Shown here piece after piece: positions 59,541-64,000 of a stretch of DNA of 64,000 bases (its first letter is position 1; each line of letters begins with the position of its first letter). The DNA is from Lepas anatifera. Lineage: Eukaryota > Arthropoda > Thecostraca > Lepadidae. The position numbers and the translations under genes were made by a program. The notes beneath the pieces were generated by a model, which was not told the origin of the DNA, searched no databases, and worked only from the letters and a program-made list of their open reading frames with translations. The stretch lies in NCBI GenBank assembly GCA_034440635.1, contig JAOTON010001566.1:279001-343000 (forward strand), in the 5' to 3' direction.

Positions 59541-62526
59541 AATATCATGAATGCAAGTCATCTGTTATATTTATCATACAATAGTTGAACACAAATTATT
59601 GGTTTCTAAATTAGTAGGTGTATAGTTAGTATGTAAGACGGATGTTGAAAAAGAATTTTAGTATAGATACTTGCTGATCTTAGTTTTATGTTTGCAAAGT
59701 GAAGTCCTGTGAATATCAATAAAGCAAAACAGGCCATGAACAAAGTATTAAGATGTAAATTTCATGATGAGTCTTCTATAAGGAATACTAAGGAAATCAG
59801 CTCAGACATTAACAACATTTATATTCTGTGGTTTGCAAAGGCCAGTCTGCAGAACGGTAGAGGATCCTCAACAAGGTGTCTTAGGGCAGCTCAAAACCTG
59901 CCTCAATCAGGGTGTACATTTGGTTGCTGGGGCAGATTTTTGTCTCCTCTGGGGTATACAGTTTCTTTTTATGCTGCAGCAAGACCACTAAAAACAAAAA
60001 CAATAATTTCTTTGAAAAAACTTATTCTTTTCAGTGCTTCCAGTTCCACCTCTGTCAGTGCTGCTCCAGGTGTCAGTTTCTGCCTCACTGTTTCCTTTCC
60101 TGCCTCAAAGATCGGCAAAAGCAGCCCTGAAGCTGCCCAACAAGATCTCATTGAAACCCTGCAGACTGGTTCATAGGCTAGACATATTCTTGATATGGTA
60201 GAGAAGTCCCAATGTACTTGTTACTGCTTAAGGCTAGTAGTTACTGTAAGTGGGCATTGCTTTAGGCATTGAGAATTAGTGGCAGACAGTAGTTTTAATT
60301 TAAGATAATTACAATTATTCAGGTCAAAATCAGCTATGCTTATTGTTTATGGTATTCTATATGGAGACATAATTTCTGGGGGATGTAATGTGTGTTATGA
60401 TAGTGAACCTAACTTTTTCTTGTGAAATCATTTAGTTTTTGTCCAGGCACTTGATGGCCCATGTAGGGGCAAGTGTCACATATCTGACAACCAGTCTGCA
60501 AAGTATGGGAAGTTTTAACAACATCTTGTTAGAGCAGAGTCTCATGTGAAGTTCTGTTTTGAGGCAGTTTGTTCAGAATTTGGGGTGAATGGAGAGATGT
60601 TGCATTGATTGGGGCCTACAGAAATTAAAGGCAGAGTAGGGTATCAAAGAAAGCTAACTTGACTGGACATATTTTTGTGTGACTCTTTTCAAACACATGG
60701 AAAAGGGTCATTATTTGAAGGAGCAACTCTGATTGAACTGGAAATTGTTTGAGCCATCAACAGAACTTCTGTACCATTTGGGGCATGAATTGAGCTTGCC
60801 CAACCATCTTGCCAAGTTGAATGCCACATTTTTGGAGATGGGTCTGTCAAAAAGTGTCTCATGTTAGACATCATTGTATTTTTTTGTTTGCAGTTTGTCT
60901 TAGAAGGCTCATGACCTAGCAAGGCATGACTTTTTCCTCCACCTACTACCCATACCTGTGTCCTGCACTACCTAAACCTGTCCTTTTAAAGCCCAATTTT
61001 AGGAATGATTACAGGAGCAAGATAAACTGATGCCTGAACAAAATGTGTACGACTGGTGATAGATGTATCCATTGGGTTCCTATTTCAATTTGTGGATGTG
61101 CTTATTGAGCTTTGAAATTGCAGAGAAACCACAAAAGTACTGTAAAATTGTGCAATGAACTTTCTTGAATTGTGTTCTTACCTCCTTCAGGACTATTTAC
61201 ATGTGTTGTCACGGCCTTAACAGCTATTATCCATGCAGCATACAATTGCGTCCTATCCAAGGACACCAGACATATACTAAACACATCAGGTAGTTGGCGA
61301 TGGTGAAATGATTTGATCTGTATTTATTTAGCTAAATTTCTCTGAATCCAAGCACTCACATAATTTTGTGACATCTTGCTAGATACACTCAGGGGCCATT
61401 GGTTTACAGTCTGCGCCAAACATCCCATAAGCAGAGGGGACAGCATGTAAAACAACTGTGTCACGTCCCACACAGGCACAGGTGATGGGCAAATTGCATT
61501 TTTCGAATCCCGGTGGCTGGAAACTCCCTTTTCTAGAACAAATTCCTTCAGATTTATGTTCCGTGCTGCTCACCTTCTCATGGAACTATCTAAACGGAAT
61601 AACTTTAATCCAGCCCAAATCATAACATTTTCTTAACCGAGATGATAGCTCTAGAGAACAAACAGACTCCAGAAGCAAGACAGGAAATAAATTCGTCTAT
61701 GTAAATCGATATTTTATGAAATATTGTATCATCTAAGAAAACGGACATCACATTGGATGCTCTTCCGCCGTTGCAAATTGCACCACAGCTCCAAGTGAGG
61801 CGTGGGGGTTACTGTTATGCGTTTATCCTGGTTGTGCCTTCTTAACTTTTAGTTCTACTTGGCTTACCTGCATGCTATGTGCGGTGTGCCACATTGGTGA
61901 ACCTGATGCAAGCTTAGAATGGGGGGGGGTTGATTTAATCATATCTTTTTGTGCATGTGTTCGAAGCCTAGACAAAGTGTTAGTTCTAGCATTTCAGGAT
62001 TTGAAAATCAATTCACTGTCATCTGTAAGCTTTTCTTGTAATAATATTTCTCATCCAGTATCAGGCTGATAATTCCTTTTAAAGCGTTTGTTTTATTTTT
62101 TAGTAGCGTTAACTTGACGCTTAGAGGGAACAGCATGGCCTTAACTAAGACTGCTGATCTATTTAGAGGGCATGGTTACGGTGCCTTATTCGCTTAACAC
62201 AGTTTGGCTCAGGCCAGAGCTGTCCAACATCTGTGTGTATCCACTAGATCTTCAAACTCAGAATAGCTCGGGATCGCAATGGGTAATCTCTAGAAATTCT
62301 CACGTTCATGAAGTAAGGGGACCTGTTCTAAGCCCGGGTTGCAAAATTTATTTGGCCAATTCAGTGACAAGGTGACTAGTAAATGGGAAAACTAGACAAA
62401 CACATTTGGGAAACTGGCGAAAAGGCGGCGAGTTGACTTAGGCTTATTTTCAATAATCGGTGGGTATAACGTTAAGCTTTGGCTTCTAAATTAAGCCTTC
62501 ATAGTGGGAGTTGCTCGTTAATGTGG
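59541..62526. other. Unassigned DNA with a solo transposon end
   Basis: CCAGTCTGCAAAGTATGG at 60491 is identical to a terminus of the 59182-59540 family, but no partner end follows. A 155-codon frame at 59709-60176 has no recognisable domain. No other gene is seen. Confidence 0.45.
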
Positions 62527-63150
62527 CAGTGACGGATCTAGGATTTCGTCAAGGGACCCAATCCCGGGGGTGCGGAACCTGAGGGGCGCCAATGTACCAC
62601 CCAAAATGCGGCCAGTGTCGAAGACCAAAAGGAGGAGGAACCTTAGGGGCGCCTAGGCTGTCAAAGTGCGTCTTTTTCTAACCAAGGGGTGCCTTTTACT
62701 TTCTTGAAGCACCTATTTCTATCTAAGGGGCGCCTATGCTGTCCAGAGCACCTACGTTACCCAGGTCTGCCTTTGCTGTCCAGGGGCGCCTTTGCTAGCC
62801 AAGGGCGCATAGGATATCCTAAGGGCGCTTCATCCAGTGGGCGCTTAGGCTATCCAGGGGTGCCTTAGTTCCCCCATGGGCGCAATCTTGTATCCAGGGG
62901 TGTCTTTGCTGTGCCGGGCTGCTTTTTGTTAGCTCTTTTAATTCCATCTTTGGTATTTTTGATGGGGTGCAAAATACCAGAAAAGTCGTCCAGTTTTAGG
63001 GCAGGGGCGCTTTGTCATGGCTTATAGGATGGTGGCTAATTAAAATGGAAGACGTGGTATCTACCACTTTGGCGCCCGAAATGGGTACCGGCGCCCGATA
63101 TGAGTGGGATCCTGGAGAAAGGGGCCTACCCCCCCTTTTCCCCGTCACTG
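62527..63150. mobile_element. hAT-like element (624 bp) with an internal tandem repeat
   Basis: The ends are CAGTGACGGATCTAGG and CCCGTCACTG. The flanks TAATGTGG (62519-62526) and TCAGGTGG (63151-63158) match at 6 of 8 positions. Most of the interior is a degenerate 24-26 bp tandem repeat (CCAGGGGCGCCTTTGCTAT-type units, about 62640-62920). There is no transposase. It lies about 320 bp before the OLA1 exon, inside the presumed first intron. Confidence 0.7.
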
Positions 63151-63470
63151 TCAGGTGGTGGGGTCGTGGTCTCCATGACTAATGACTTTAGCGGGGCTCT
63201 GGCTCCAAAAACCGAACTGGGAACAGCTTAGACAAATTTAGTAAAAAACTAGGTCTTGATAAGTATGACTTTGCAAAAGACGATGGTTCATTGAGATGCA
63301 TCACTGATGTGATACACTGCAGTAACGGAAAGATCTCACACGGGAAACCTACCAAAACTGTGTTCCCTTTCCCCATAAATCGCAAGCCAACATGAAACAA
63401 ATCTTATAAACTGCTTATTATCATTCTAACCGCATTAACCCCAATATTAACCCCCTCCTCCCTCCCACAG
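63151..63470 (+). other. Presumed OLA1 intron end with 3' splice site
   Basis: A pyrimidine-rich tract (CCCCCTCCTCCCTCCCACAG) ends in AG at 63469-63470, a strong acceptor. It implies an upstream non-coding exon 1, whose position I cannot identify. Confidence 0.6.
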
Positions 63471-63483
63471 ACCTCGTGCAGCC

Positions 63484-63668
63484 ATGCCACCCAAGAAGCC
63501 TCCGCCAGCTGAGAAGAGGGCCCTGATCGGCCGCCTGGGCACCAACCTCAAGATCGGCATCGTCGGTCTGCCCAACGTCGGCAAGTCCACCTTCTTCAAC
63601 GTGCTCACCAAGTCGCAGGCCCAGGCCGAGAACTTCCCCTTCTGCACCATCGACCCTAATGAGAATAA
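63484..63668 (+). CDS. OLA1: Obg-like ATPase 1 (OLA1/YchF), first coding exon
   Basis: This is the N-terminal 61 residues plus two bases of OLA1, a cytosolic P-loop ATPase of the YchF subfamily of Obg GTPases that acts in translation and stress control. It starts MPPKKPPP and carries [18 protein letters not shown], with the Walker A / G1 loop at residues 28-36 (K34, S35), followed by [13 protein letters not shown] at 48-60. The exon runs from the acceptor at 63470 (thirteen untranslated bases, then ATG in context AGCCATGC) to a donor GTATTC at 63669, splitting a codon after two bases. The in-frame stop soon after the donor is intronic. Third codon positions are almost all G or C, unlike the surrounding DNA. 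The remaining roughly 330 residues (G2-G5, coiled coil, TGS domain) lie beyond the window. Confidence 0.96.
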
Positions 63669-64000
63669 GTATTCCAGTCGGTTTTGAGTTTGTATGTGCC
63701 GAGGCTTTTGAGCTTTAGTACCTATGTTGAACTGTCGTAATGACTGAAACGCTTAGAAATCCTAAATTGCAAAGTTGTAGTAGAAATTTCAAGACTTCTG
63801 ATGCTATTATTTTTACAGAATGTTGTAAAAATTTCAGGCAAAAACATCGCGACAATCTAACTTTTATTTGATTGTCGGAGAAATTGCCTATCAGATTTTC
63901 TGTGGATCCGGACTCGGGCAGTGACATTCCGTTTCGCGGTGACGTTGACCGTGACTGACTTGTTGTGGCCGTGACAGTGACACTGTTTCCGTAACACTGT
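63669..64000 (+). other. OLA1 intron, start only
   Basis: This is intronic sequence after the donor at 63669-63670. Near the edge, GTGAC/TGACxGTGAC phrases repeat (63918-63990), perhaps a small tandem array that continues outside. Confidence 0.7.

Noticed and set aside
59709..60176. 155-codon plus-strand frame
   Set aside because: No domain or homology is recognisable, and composition and codon use match the surrounding AT-rich DNA.

Overview
This window looks like nuclear DNA from an animal, most likely an arthropod (crustacean or chelicerate). Three things point that way: a spliced OLA1 exon with very GC-rich third codon positions, a secreted trypsin-like serine protease of arthropod type, and a Pol III tRNA-Arg gene. 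These sit in long non-coding DNA full of short DNA transposons and satellite repeats. No bacterial operon, CRISPR array or phage gene is present. The species cannot be fixed from the sequence.

There are few genes. A complete single-exon serine protease lies on the minus strand at 8856-9911. A tRNA-Arg(ACG) lies on the minus strand at 27128-27200 with a T-run terminator. At the right edge (63471-63668, plus strand) is the first coding exon of OLA1, an Obg-like ATPase, bounded by a splice acceptor and a donor; the rest of that gene lies beyond the window. One weak ORF (15304-15468) may be a mobile-element remnant. Most other open frames are transposon or minisatellite sequence that happens to lack stop codons.

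The dominant content is non-autonomous DNA transposons. At least a dozen short elements (about 140-620 bp) share a terminal sequence close to CAGTGGCGGATCCAGG / CCTGGATCCGCCACTG. Many are flanked by 8-bp direct repeats, perfect at 53088-53428 and 58155-58421 and 6-7 of 8 at most others. That is the signature of hAT-superfamily insertion. Their interiors fall into several unrelated families. Two further 8-bp-duplicating groups have other ends: 767-2595, with arrays of an ACTCA-type pentamer near both ends, and the pair 25971-26333 / 59182-59540, both with perfect target duplications. A separate pair (11730-12177 and 15524-15960) is bounded by TTAA on both sides.

Region by region: 0.7-7 kb is hAT-like elements and remnants; 8.8-9.9 kb is the protease; 11.7-16.6 kb holds the TTAA pair, a 60-bp minisatellite and two inverted copies of a composite repeat; 20-30 kb is scattered hAT-like elements plus the tRNA; 31.3 kb is a 220-nt A-rich tract; 33.6 kb is a long fold-back; 35-38.5 kb is simple repeats and two minisatellites, one of them built of splice-donor-like units; 40-50 kb is mostly unassigned DNA with GC-rich islands; 51-57.5 kb is a repeat block extremely rich in AGGTCA hexamers; 57.5-63.2 kb is more transposons; 63.4 kb is OLA1. 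All comparisons were made by eye, so identities are approximate.
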